From NCBI RefSeq assembly GCF_001618865.1, contig NZ_CP015136.1:4437001-4501000 (forward strand): a stretch of 64,000 nt of DNA, given 5' to 3'. The notes beneath the pieces are model-generated. The model worked only from the letters and a program-made list of their open reading frames with translations. It was not told the DNA's origin and ran no database searches. Source of the DNA: Luteitalea pratensis (lineage in GTDB: Bacteria > Acidobacteriota > Vicinamibacteria > Vicinamibacterales > Vicinamibacteraceae). Below, in pieces: positions 56,614 to 64,000 of this stretch (position 1 is its first letter; every line of letters begins with the position of its first letter). The translations under genes were made by a program, and so were the position numbers.

Positions 56614-59036
56614 TGTCGGCATCCGTGATGTCACGACGTGCCAGCGAGGCGCTGGGCGTGGCGCTGTTCTTCGGCGCCCTGCTGTGGTTCGTCGCGCTGG
56701 CCAGTTACACCCCCGGCGATCCCGCGTGGTTCTTCTACGCGGGCCCACCGAAGCAGGCGGCCAACTTCGCCGGCACGTTCGGCGCCTTCATCGCCGAGTC
56801 GTCGTTCCAGTTGCTCGGCTATGCGTCGTTCCTGATTCCGGTCGTCTTGATCGTGGCCGGCTATCACTACTTCTGGTGCCGGAGCCTGCCGGCCGGCTAC
56901 ACCAAGTCGATCGGCGCCGTCGTGCTCCTGCTCTGCGTCTCCGCGTTGCTTGGCCTCGCGGGTGACGCACCGCGTGCCGGCGACGCGTCCGTGCCCGCAG
57001 GTGGGCACCTCGGAGCGATCCTCTCCGAACTCGCCGTGCAGTATCTCAATCGCACCGGCGGTGCGATCGTCATCCTGTCGCTCGGCCTGCTCGGGTTCAT
57101 CCTCACGACCCAGGTCTCGCTGAGCGCGCTCGCCGCCGCCGCGGCCGAAAGAATCCGCGTGCGCGTCAGCACATTCACCGAGGAAATGAAGGCACGCCGC
57201 GAGGTGAAGCGACGCGAGGAACAGCGGCGTGAAGTCGTGCGCAAGCGACTCGGCCGCGATGCGACGCCGGAGGACCTCAAGGCGATCAAGCCGCGCACCG
57301 ACGGGGACGCCGCGGACGTCACCCCGGCCAGGCGCCAGCCGACGCCAGCGACCTCACCGACGGCTTCCACGCCCGCTGCGGCGGCCAGGCCGGACCGGGC
57401 TACGGCCACCGCGGCTTCCGTGGCCGGCGTCGGGCCGTCTCCGGCGCGTATCGCCGCCGAGATGCCGGCCGTGCGCCCCAAACCGCCCGTGCGCGTGGCA
57501 CCCTCATCGACGCCGACGTCCCTGCCCGAGCACGAGTCCGAATTGAAGGCGCCAGCAGAGCGCAAGGCCGGGGGCTACACGCTGCCACCGCTTGCCCTGC
57601 TCGACCCGGCCCAGGCCGAGCGCAAGGTCGACGAGCGGGAGTTGATGGATTCGGCGCGACAGCTCGAGGACAAGTGCCGCGAGTTCTCGGTCGAGGGCGC
57701 CGTCGTCCAGATCCTGCCGGGCCCGGTCGTGACCACCTACGAGTTCAAGCCCGATGCGGGCGTGAAGTACAGCAAGATCACCGGACTCTCCGAGGATCTC
57801 TCGCTGGCCATGCGCGCCGAGTCGGTGCTGATCGACCGCATTCCCGGCAAGAGCACGGTCGGTATCCAGATCCCCAACCCCGTTCGCGAATCGATCTCGC
57901 TGCGGGAACTGCTGGAGTCTGAGCCGTACCGGAAATCCAGTTCCAAGCTCGCGATCGCGCTCGGCAAGACCATCCACGGCGAGCCCTACGTCAGCGACCT
58001 GGCGACGATGCCGCACCTGCTCATCGCCGGTTCGACCGGCACGGGCAAGTCGGTCGGGCTCAACGCGATGCTGACGAGCATCCTCTACCGCGCCACGCCG
58101 GATCAGGTGCGCTTCATCATGATCGACCCGAAGCGCCTCGAACTCGGCATGTACGAGGACATTCCGCACCTGCTCACGCCGGTCGTGGTCGAGCCCAAGC
58201 TCGCGGCCAATGCCCTGCGCTGGGCTGTGCGGGAGATGGAAGAGCGCTACAAGACGCTGGCCGCGTTCGGGGTCCGCAACATCGAGCAGTTCAACCGCAA
58301 CCTCAAGGCGTCGATCGACGCCGGCGAGGTGCGGACCGACTCGAAAACCGGCGAAGCCCTCAAGCCACTGCCGTTTGTCGTCGTCGTCATCGACGAACTC
58401 GCGGACCTGATGATGGTGGCCTCGAGCGAAGTCGAGCAATCCATCTGCCGGCTCGCGCAGATGGCACGCGCGGTGGGCATCCACCTGATCCTCGCGACCC
58501 AGCGGCCATCGGTGGACGTCATCACCGGCCTGATCAAGGCGAATATGCCGTCGCGCATCTCCTTCCGCGTGTCGTCCAAGGTCGACTCACGGACGATCCT
58601 GGACGCCAACGGCGCGGAGCAGTTGCTCGGCAAGGGCGACATGCTCTTCCTGCCGCCTGCGTCCTCGCGCGTCATGCGCCTGCATGGCGCCTACATCTCG
58701 GAGCAGGAGAGCGCGCGACTGGCGAGCTTCCTGCGCAAGCAGGGCCAGCCGTCATACGACCGATCGATCACCGACGAGGAGAAGTCGGGCGAGACGATGG
58801 CGGGCGGATTCGAGAAGGACGACCTCTACGACGAGGCGGCGCGGATCGTGGTGTCGAGCGCGCAGGCGTCGATCAGCTACCTGCAGCGGCGACTCCGCAT
58901 CGGCTTCAGCCGTGCGGCGCGCCTTGTGGACATGATGGAGGCCGAAGGGCTGGTCTCGAGCGGCCAGGGCGGAAAGGCCCGCGAGGTGCTCGTGCCCAAG
59001 GACTACTTCGACGAGGTGGACGCGCAACTGCGCTGA
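56613..59036 (+). CDS. ftsK: DNA translocase FtsK
   Basis: 807 residues. Four N-terminal membrane helices (within 1-180), a short Pro/Ala-rich linker (about 230-320), then the RecA-like motor: FtsK alpha/beta region (AVVQILPGPVVTTYEFKPDA), Walker A AGSTGTGKSVGLN (about 472), Walker B FVVVVIDELADLMM, and the C-terminal winged-helix gamma domain that reads KOPS (ASISYLQRRLRIGFSRAARL). Pumps chromosomes at the division septum. Length as in Bacillus SpoIIIE rather than E. coli FtsK. Confidence 0.97.
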   Translation: MSASVMSRRASEALGVALFFGALLWFVALASYTPGDPAWFFYAGPPKQAANFAGTFGAFIAESSFQLLGYASFLIPVVLIVAGYHYFWCRSLPAGYTKSIGAVVLLLCVSALLGLAGDAPRAGDASVPAGGHLGAILSELAVQYLNRTGGAIVILSLGLLGFILTTQVSLSALAAAAAERIRVRVSTFTEEMKARREVKRREEQRREVVRKRLGRDATPEDLKAIKPRTDGDAADVTPARRQPTPATSPTASTPAAAARPDRATATAASVAGVGPSPARIAAEMPAVRPKPPVRVAPSSTPTSLPEHESELKAPAERKAGGYTLPPLALLDPAQAERKVDERELMDSARQLEDKCREFSVEGAVVQILPGPVVTTYEFKPDAGVKYSKITGLSEDLSLAMRAESVLIDRIPGKSTVGIQIPNPVRESISLRELLESEPYRKSSSKLAIALGKTIHGEPYVSDLATMPHLLIAGSTGTGKSVGLNAMLTSILYRATPDQVRFIMIDPKRLELGMYEDIPHLLTPVVVEPKLAANALRWAVREMEERYKTLAAFGVRNIEQFNRNLKASIDAGEVRTDSKTGEALKPLPFVVVVIDELADLMMVASSEVEQSICRLAQMARAVGIHLILATQRPSVDVITGLIKANMPSRISFRVSSKVDSRTILDANGAEQLLGKGDMLFLPPASSRVMRLHGAYISEQESARLASFLRKQGQPSYDRSITDEEKSGETMAGGFEKDDLYDEAARIVVSSAQASISYLQRRLRIGFSRAARLVDMMEAEGLVSSGQGGKAREVLVPKDYFDEVDAQLR

Positions 59037-59044
59037 GGACTTCT

Positions 59045-61042
59045 ATGCGACGCAGCTTACGCATCATCGCCGCGGCGACGCTCGGCCTGGCCATCTGTGG
59101 GCCGGTGGACGCCACGCAGAAGAAGAAGCCGGGTTCCACGAAGACGGAACCTGCGGCAACGTCTCGGACCGCGAGCACTGCCAGGAGCGCCTACGATCGG
59201 ACGCTGGCGCGCGAGCGCACGCTGCGCGTGTCGCGCCGTCAGGCGCCACTTTCGCAGATGCGGGCCGTGATCGAGGCCTACGAGGCAATCGCCCGCAGGT
59301 GGCCCACGAGCGGGTACGCCGACAACGCCCTCTGGAACGGCGCCAACCTGGCCTACGACGCCAACATTTCCTACGGCGCCAGGCAGGAGCGCGACCGCGC
59401 GATGGAGATGCTGCGCTGGCTGGTGAAGGAGTACCCGTCGAGTTCGCTCGCGCGCGACGCCCAGACGCGCCTGCGCAAGATCTCGGCGGCGGCGCCAAAG
59501 ACGACCAAGGCAGACGCCGGCACGCGAAGCGCACGGGCCGAGCGCGCCGCGCCTTCCCCCGCCGCCACCGAACTCGCCAAGGCCAACATCCGGACCGCCG
59601 AGGCGGAGCCGACGGCGGCCGATGACGCGACCGTGGACGAAAGCCCCGCGGTCTCGTCTGCCGCGGCCACCGCGGCAAGTCGTACGTCCACCACTCCCCC
59701 ACCGGCGCCCAAGCCCGTGCCGGCGATGCCGAACGTCCCGACACGGCCGGCCGTCGCCGGCAAGGTCGTGGTGCGGGACGTGAAGCGCGTCGTCCTGCCG
59801 GAAGTGGTACGTGTCACGATCGAACTCGACGGCGAGGTCGCCTATCACGAGGAAGCGCTCCAGAATCCGTCACGCCTGTTCTTCGATCTCACCGGCGCCA
59901 GCCTCGCATCCGCGATCGAGGAAGGCGTCAGGACCTTCACGGACGGCGACATCGTGCGCGAGATTCGCATCGGCACACATCCCGGCGGTGTCGCGCGCGT
60001 GGTGATTGATACCCGCGGCGTCGCCAGGCACAGCCTGTTCACGCTCTACAACCCCTACCGGCTCGTGCTCGACATGTATCGTGAGCCCGGCGCACTGACG
60101 CAGAAGGGGCCGACGTCTGCTCCAACGGCCGTCGCCTCCGGGCCGCGCCCCGCCGGTAGCGACACGCTCGTGCCGAAGAACACGATGCCGGCGCGCCCGC
60201 TCCCGCCACCCGCGCCAGTCGCCGAGACGACGCGTGCGACAGACGCGCCAATAGGGTCCGCGCCTGCGGGCCCGAATGTCGCCGCGGTGCCGACGGCACC
60301 CGAATCCAACAGCTCCGGCAACTACTCACTCGCCCGTCAGCTGGGCCTCGGTGTCTCGCGCATCGTCATCGACGCCGGCCACGGCGGCCACGACACGGGC
60401 GCGCTCGGCGACGGCATCCGCGAAGCCGAACTCGTGCTCGACGTCGCCCTGCGCGTGGAGAAATTGCTGAAACAGGAGGCGGGCATCGATGTCGTGATGA
60501 CGCGTCGGACCGACGAGTTCATCGAACTCGAGGAACGGACGCGGATCGCCAACCGGCAGAACGCCGACATGTTCCTCTCGATTCACGCCAATTCCAGCCG
60601 GAAGAAGACGGCGCAGGGCGTGGAGACGTTCATCCTCAACTTCGCCAACACGAGTGACGCCGAGGAAGTGGCGGCGCGCGAGAACGCCATCGCCAAGGGC
60701 TCGATGCGACAGCTCCCCGACATCGTCAAGGCGATTACGCTGAACAACAAGGCCGACGAGTCGCGCGACCTCGCGGAGATCGTCCAGGGCAACCTCGTGT
60801 CGCGGCTGCGCAAGAGCGAGAGCGAGTTGCCCGATCGCGGCATCAAGCAGGCCCCGCTCGTGGTGCTCATCGGGGCGTCCATGCCGAGTGTGCTGGCCGA
60901 GATCGGCTTCGTGAGCACGCCCGACGAGGGCGGGCGCCTGAAGACCGCGAAGTATCGGCAGGAGATCGCGGAAGCGCTCCGCGATGCGGTGATCCGCTAC
61001 CAGCGATCGCTCAAGGGCAATACCACGACCGCCTCCAGGTAG
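59045..61042 (+). CDS. N-acetylmuramoyl-L-alanine amidase with AMIN domain (AmiC-like)
   Basis: 665 residues. Signal peptide (LRIIAAATLGLAICGPVDA), a TPR-like repeat region (ARRWPTSGYADNALWNGANL), a long Ala/Thr linker, an AMIN domain (about 240-345, VVRVTIELDGEVAYHEEALQ), and the Amidase_3 domain: RIVIDAGHGGHDTGALG, zinc Glu in GIREAELVLDVALRVEKLL, DMFLSIHANSS and VLAEIGFVST. Cleaves peptidoglycan cross-bridged peptides from glycan during septation. Follows ftsK by 8 bp. TAG stop supplied by REPIN foot (AGG-TAG). Confidence 0.95.
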   Translation: MRRSLRIIAAATLGLAICGPVDATQKKKPGSTKTEPAATSRTASTARSAYDRTLARERTLRVSRRQAPLSQMRAVIEAYEAIARRWPTSGYADNALWNGANLAYDANISYGARQERDRAMEMLRWLVKEYPSSSLARDAQTRLRKISAAAPKTTKADAGTRSARAERAAPSPAATELAKANIRTAEAEPTAADDATVDESPAVSSAAATAASRTSTTPPPAPKPVPAMPNVPTRPAVAGKVVVRDVKRVVLPEVVRVTIELDGEVAYHEEALQNPSRLFFDLTGASLASAIEEGVRTFTDGDIVREIRIGTHPGGVARVVIDTRGVARHSLFTLYNPYRLVLDMYREPGALTQKGPTSAPTAVASGPRPAGSDTLVPKNTMPARPLPPPAPVAETTRATDAPIGSAPAGPNVAAVPTAPESNSSGNYSLARQLGLGVSRIVIDAGHGGHDTGALGDGIREAELVLDVALRVEKLLKQEAGIDVVMTRRTDEFIELEERTRIANRQNADMFLSIHANSSRKKTAQGVETFILNFANTSDAEEVAARENAIAKGSMRQLPDIVKAITLNNKADESRDLAEIVQGNLVSRLRKSESELPDRGIKQAPLVVLIGASMPSVLAEIGFVSTPDEGGRLKTAKYRQEIAEALRDAVIRYQRSLKGNTTTASR

Positions 61043-61202
61043 GGACGCCTCTCCGAGGCGTCCATGACCTCTCCGAGGCGTCCATGACCTCTCCGAGGCG
61101 TCCATGACCTCTCCGAGGCGTCCATGACCTCTTTGGGGCGTCCATGACCTTTCCGCGACGTCGCCGGCCAGCCATGGACCGCTCCGAGAAGCGGGTCCCT
61201 AC
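61039..61202. repeat. REPIN-like element with internal 20-bp tandem repeat, locus 7
   Basis: The left element is GTAG then GGACGCCTC-TCC-GAGGCGTCC. The right element on the minus strand is GTAGGGACC with a damaged stem. Between them the unit CTCCGAGGCGTCCATGACCT is repeated four times exactly (61051-61130) and once with changes (61131-61150). Each foot provides the TAG stop of the convergent gene on its side (amidase and membrane protein). Confidence 0.9.
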
Positions 61203-61636
61203 CTCTCCGTAAGCGAGATGTGCTGCTCGGCGTCCTTCTCCGGACCGCCCCATCCGAGGCGGTGCTTCACCAGCACGAGGACACCGCCGAGCACGGCCCC
61301 GAGCATCACCGACGCGAGCACGGCGATGAAGACGATGCCGATGGAGCCCATCAGGACGTCGGCCACGCCCTTGGCCGGGGTGATCGGCCCGACCTCCACG
61401 CGTGTGCCTGCCGGCGCGTCCTTCTGGATCGACATCAGGGGCACCTGCTGCGGCGGCACACCAGGCGCACGCAGGATACCCGTGCCCGCGGGAGGGCCGG
61501 AAGGCATCGCCGGCTGAGTCGCGGGATTGTCCTTCGTCGCGTCGCGAGGAGTCGGTGGGGCCGGCGGCGGCGCATCCGACTTCGGCTGTGCGGGAGCCTG
61601 CGATCCGCCTTCGCCAAGGCTAGGGCGGACGGACAT
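61199..61636 (-). CDS. Proline-rich membrane protein, unknown
   Basis: 145 residues. The first ~70 are Pro/Ala-rich and hydrophilic. One or two hydrophobic helices follow (ADVLMGSIGIVFIAVLASVM then LGAVLGGVLVLV) and a charged tail HRLGWGGPEKDAEQHISLTE. No family recognised. Starts two bases after the pepA stop, so it is in the same transcript. Ends AGG-TAG inside the REPIN foot. Confidence 0.65.
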   Translation of the reverse strand: MSVRPSLGEGGSQAPAQPKSDAPPPAPPTPRDATKDNPATQPAMPSGPPAGTGILRAPGVPPQQVPLMSIQKDAPAGTRVEVGPITPAKGVADVLMGSIGIVFIAVLASVMLGAVLGGVLVLVKHRLGWGGPEKDAEQHISLTER

Positions 61637-61638
61637 CG

Positions 61639-63150
61639 TCAGCCCCAGCTCGCCGACGACCGCGCGAGCTCGATCAGCGTACGAACGGCGACGCCAGTCG
61701 GGCCCTTCGGCTGGTACGGCTTCGGCTCGTCGGCCCACGCCGTGCCAGCGATGTCCAGATGCGCCCAGGAGGTGTCGCCGATGAAGGCCTTGAGGAACAG
61801 CGCAGCGCTGATGGCGCCACCATAGCGAGTGCCCGCCGCGTTCACCATGTCGGCGATGTCGCTCTTGAGCAGCTCCTTGTAGTCGTCGGTCATCGGCAGC
61901 GGCCACAGGAAGTCGCCACCACGCACGCTGGCCGCCTGCACCGTGTCGCGCCATGTGTCGGGCGAACCGAAGAGGCCGGACGCGACACGGCCGAGCGCCA
62001 CGGCACATGCGCCCGTCAACGTCGCGATGTCCACCATGTGCGTCGCGCCCAGTTGCCTGGCGTACCACAAGGCATCGCCGAGGATGAGGCGTCCTTCGGC
62101 GTCGGTGTTGGTGATCTCGACGGTCAGTCCGCTCGCACCCGTGAGGATGTCACCTGGACGGAATGCCGCACCGCTCGGCATGTTCTCCACCGACGGGATG
62201 ACGCCGATCACCTTGCCTGGTGCGCCGGTCCGGGCGATGGCGTGGAAGGCGCCGAGCACGGCGGCTCCTCCGCACATGTCGTACTTCATCTTGTCCATGT
62301 TGTCGGCAGGCTTGATCGAGATGCCGCCGGTGTCGAACGTGACCGCCTTGCCCACCAGCGCGAGCACCGGTCCTACGGAGGCCTCCGCCGGTTCGTAGGT
62401 CAGCACGATCATGCGTGGCGCGTGCACGCTGCCCTGGGCCACGCCGAGCAGCAGGCCCATGTGCTTCTCGCGCAGTTGGGCCTCGTCGAGCACGTCGACC
62501 TGCACGGGTGTCCCCACGAACAGGGCCTTCGCGCGATCGGCGAGCACAGCCGGCGTGAGGACGTTGGGCGGCTCGTGGGCAACGGCGCGCGCGACGTTGA
62601 CGGCCTCGCCCAGCACCGATCCAAGCGCCACCGCATCAGCCAGGGACTCTGCTCCCCCGGTCGAGACGACGATGGCCCCTGACTGCAGATCGGCGAGCTT
62701 GCGATCGCGTGTCTTGTAGGCGTCGACGTGGAAGGCGGCGAGTGTCACGCCCTCGGCCAGCGCCCTGACAGTCGCTTCGCCTTGCAGCGGGCCATGCGCC
62801 ACGATGGCCACCCGGCCCTGGCCCCGTGTGCGCGTGGCCAGGCCGGCCGCGGTTCCCAGCCGGCGCGCAACGTCGGCGGAGGCACTGCCAGCCGGCCCAC
62901 CGCCGAGCAGCAACACCCTTCCAGCGGCCACCCCGTCAGCACGAAGCCAATGCTGCTCGTAGGGTTCGCCCTTCAGTTCCTGCGTGCCGCGCAACGCGAC
63001 CATTCCCTGCGTCACGTCGTCTGGAAGATCGAGGGTGGCGGGGTCCGTGTCTGCAAAGACGGGAATCACCAACACATCCGCGTCGACCCTGGCGGTGGCT
63101 CCGACCACCAGACGCAGCGTGGGCGTGGTGAAGAACTCGTGCGACGGCAT
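61639..63150 (-). CDS. pepA: Leucyl aminopeptidase (M17)
   Basis: 503 residues. C-terminal M17 catalytic domain: LVGKAVTFDTGGISIKPADN (metal Lys/Asp), MKYDMCGGAAVLGAFHAIAR, and the signature NTDAEGRLILGDALWYAR with catalytic Arg and metal Asp/Glu. The N-terminal macro-like domain has GRVLLLGGG. Di-zinc/manganese cytoplasmic enzyme that removes N-terminal residues. The ATG at 63150 and a GTG at 63156 are both possible. TACAAT at 63159-63164 sits directly before them, suggesting a leaderless mRNA. Confidence 0.95.
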   Translation of the reverse strand: MPSHEFFTTPTLRLVVGATARVDADVLVIPVFADTDPATLDLPDDVTQGMVALRGTQELKGEPYEQHWLRADGVAAGRVLLLGGGPAGSASADVARRLGTAAGLATRTRGQGRVAIVAHGPLQGEATVRALAEGVTLAAFHVDAYKTRDRKLADLQSGAIVVSTGGAESLADAVALGSVLGEAVNVARAVAHEPPNVLTPAVLADRAKALFVGTPVQVDVLDEAQLREKHMGLLLGVAQGSVHAPRMIVLTYEPAEASVGPVLALVGKAVTFDTGGISIKPADNMDKMKYDMCGGAAVLGAFHAIARTGAPGKVIGVIPSVENMPSGAAFRPGDILTGASGLTVEITNTDAEGRLILGDALWYARQLGATHMVDIATLTGACAVALGRVASGLFGSPDTWRDTVQAASVRGGDFLWPLPMTDDYKELLKSDIADMVNAAGTRYGGAISAALFLKAFIGDTSWAHLDIAGTAWADEPKPYQPKGPTGVAVRTLIELARSSASWG

Positions 63151-63243
63151 GACCACGAATTGTATACCGCGGGTCCGCGGGCCCGGGCACCGCAGCGGGT
63201 GCTACGATCCCGGGATATCGGCGGTTTCGAGCAAGGGACAGCG

Positions 63244-63702
63244 ATGACTCGCATGTGGCGGACAGCAATCCTGGTGGGCGCGTGGAGCGTGGCAGCGGCC
63301 GCGCAGGCGCCCGTGCAGGAGAAGGACGGCAAGGCGCCGAAAGATGAGGCGCGCCCCGAAATCGGGCTCAAGGTTTCGCCGCTCATCGCGTTCTCGCCAG
63401 CCAAGATCGCTGTCCGCGCCGAGCTCAAGGGCGGCGCTCTCGACTATGAGCCCTTCTACTGCAACACCATCATCTGGGACTGGGACGACGGCACCACGTC
63501 GGAGAACACGCCCGACTGCCCGCCGTACGAACCGGGCCAGAGCCAGATCCGCCGCTACTACAGCAGCACGCACACCTACCAGACGGCGGGCCGCTACAAC
63601 GTGCGCTTCCGGATGAAGAAGGGCGATCGCACGGTCGGTGGGAACGCCACGGTGGTCCAGGTGCGGCCGGGCATTCGAGACGCCTCCGAGCCGCCCCAGT
63701 AG
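63244..63702 (+). CDS. Exported PKD-like domain protein
   Basis: 152 residues. Signal peptide MWRTAILVGAWSVAAAAQAP. The mature part holds a PKD/Ig-like fold: TIIWDWDDGTTSENTPDCPP and STHTYQTAGRYNVRFRMKKG, with the WDWDDGT and HTYxxAGxYxVxF signatures of PKD domains. Function not assignable; probably a periplasmic or surface protein. AAGGGA precedes the ATG. Divergent from pepA. Confidence 0.75.
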   Translation: MTRMWRTAILVGAWSVAAAAQAPVQEKDGKAPKDEARPEIGLKVSPLIAFSPAKIAVRAELKGGALDYEPFYCNTIIWDWDDGTTSENTPDCPPYEPGQSQIRRYYSSTHTYQTAGRYNVRFRMKKGDRTVGGNATVVQVRPGIRDASEPPQ

Positions 63703-63734
63703 GTCGCACCCCGTTCGGACGGCGTACCTCCGCC

Positions 63735-64000
<266 letters not shown>

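Overview
The window is GC-rich, densely coded chromosomal DNA from a flagellated, Gram-negative-type bacterium. No phage, plasmid, CRISPR array or intact transposase was seen. The mix of a Tat-exported gluconate-dehydrogenase-like gamma subunit with tandem GMC oxidoreductases, HspR-CbpA-ClpB, DUF3467, many GTAG-footed intergenic hairpins and 7-bp tandem repeats fits Acidobacteriota, class Vicinamibacteria (Luteitalea-like). That placement is inference from gene style, not from a marker-gene comparison.

Layout. 1-10.4 kb (minus strand): one flagellar basal body, hook and export operon, flgB-flgC-fliE-fliF-fliG-fliH-fliI-fliJ-flgD-flgE-fliK-fliL, with translationally coupled junctions and a convincing sigma54 promoter before flgB. 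10.7-17.3 kb: its likely control module, with a receiver protein, an NtrC/FlrC-type sigma54 activator, a soluble histidine kinase, CheY, a CheX-like phosphatase, an HDOD protein and a hybrid kinase. 17.3-29.8 kb: mixed housekeeping genes (TPR protein, tRNA-Arg, apt, acylphosphatase, surE, hemH, bacilliredoxin, ATP-grasp, TerC), a secreted protein with a phospholipase A2 motif, a hybrid kinase, an exported acetamidase, tRNA-Pro and two gene remnants. 29.9-34.0 kb: heat-shock group hspR-cbpA-clpB. 34.2-45.0 kb: exported PIMT, rho, an ArnT-like glycosyltransferase, a GlcD-like oxidase, an aminotransferase, and the coupled group hypothetical-recG-rsmD-coaD. 45.1-47.5 kb: lexA, DUF3467 and a degenerate ImuB-like Y-family protein. 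47.6-52.5 kb: gluconate-dehydrogenase-like gamma subunit facing two tandem GMC flavoproteins, the second broken by two compensating frameshifts. 52.6-61.0 kb: nth, minimal metallopeptidase, rsmA, rnj, ftsK, AMIN-domain amidase. 61.2-64 kb: membrane protein, pepA, PKD-like exported protein, start-less thiolase fragment.

The most unusual layer is intergenic. (1) Seven loci carry paired inverted hairpins with a GTAG foot, a 9-bp stem and a 3-nt loop, the architecture of REP/REPIN elements. In six cases the TAG of the foot is the stop codon of the neighbouring gene, and two further feet directly abut a stop. (2) At least nine spacers hold arrays of 7-bp repeats of different sequence, several as inverted pairs of arrays. 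One array runs into the start of nth, where the copy number would decide whether an upstream ATG is in frame. Other points worth attention are the sigma54 promoter, an apparently leaderless hspR promoter with operator-like palindromes, and a strongly structured spacer before rnj.
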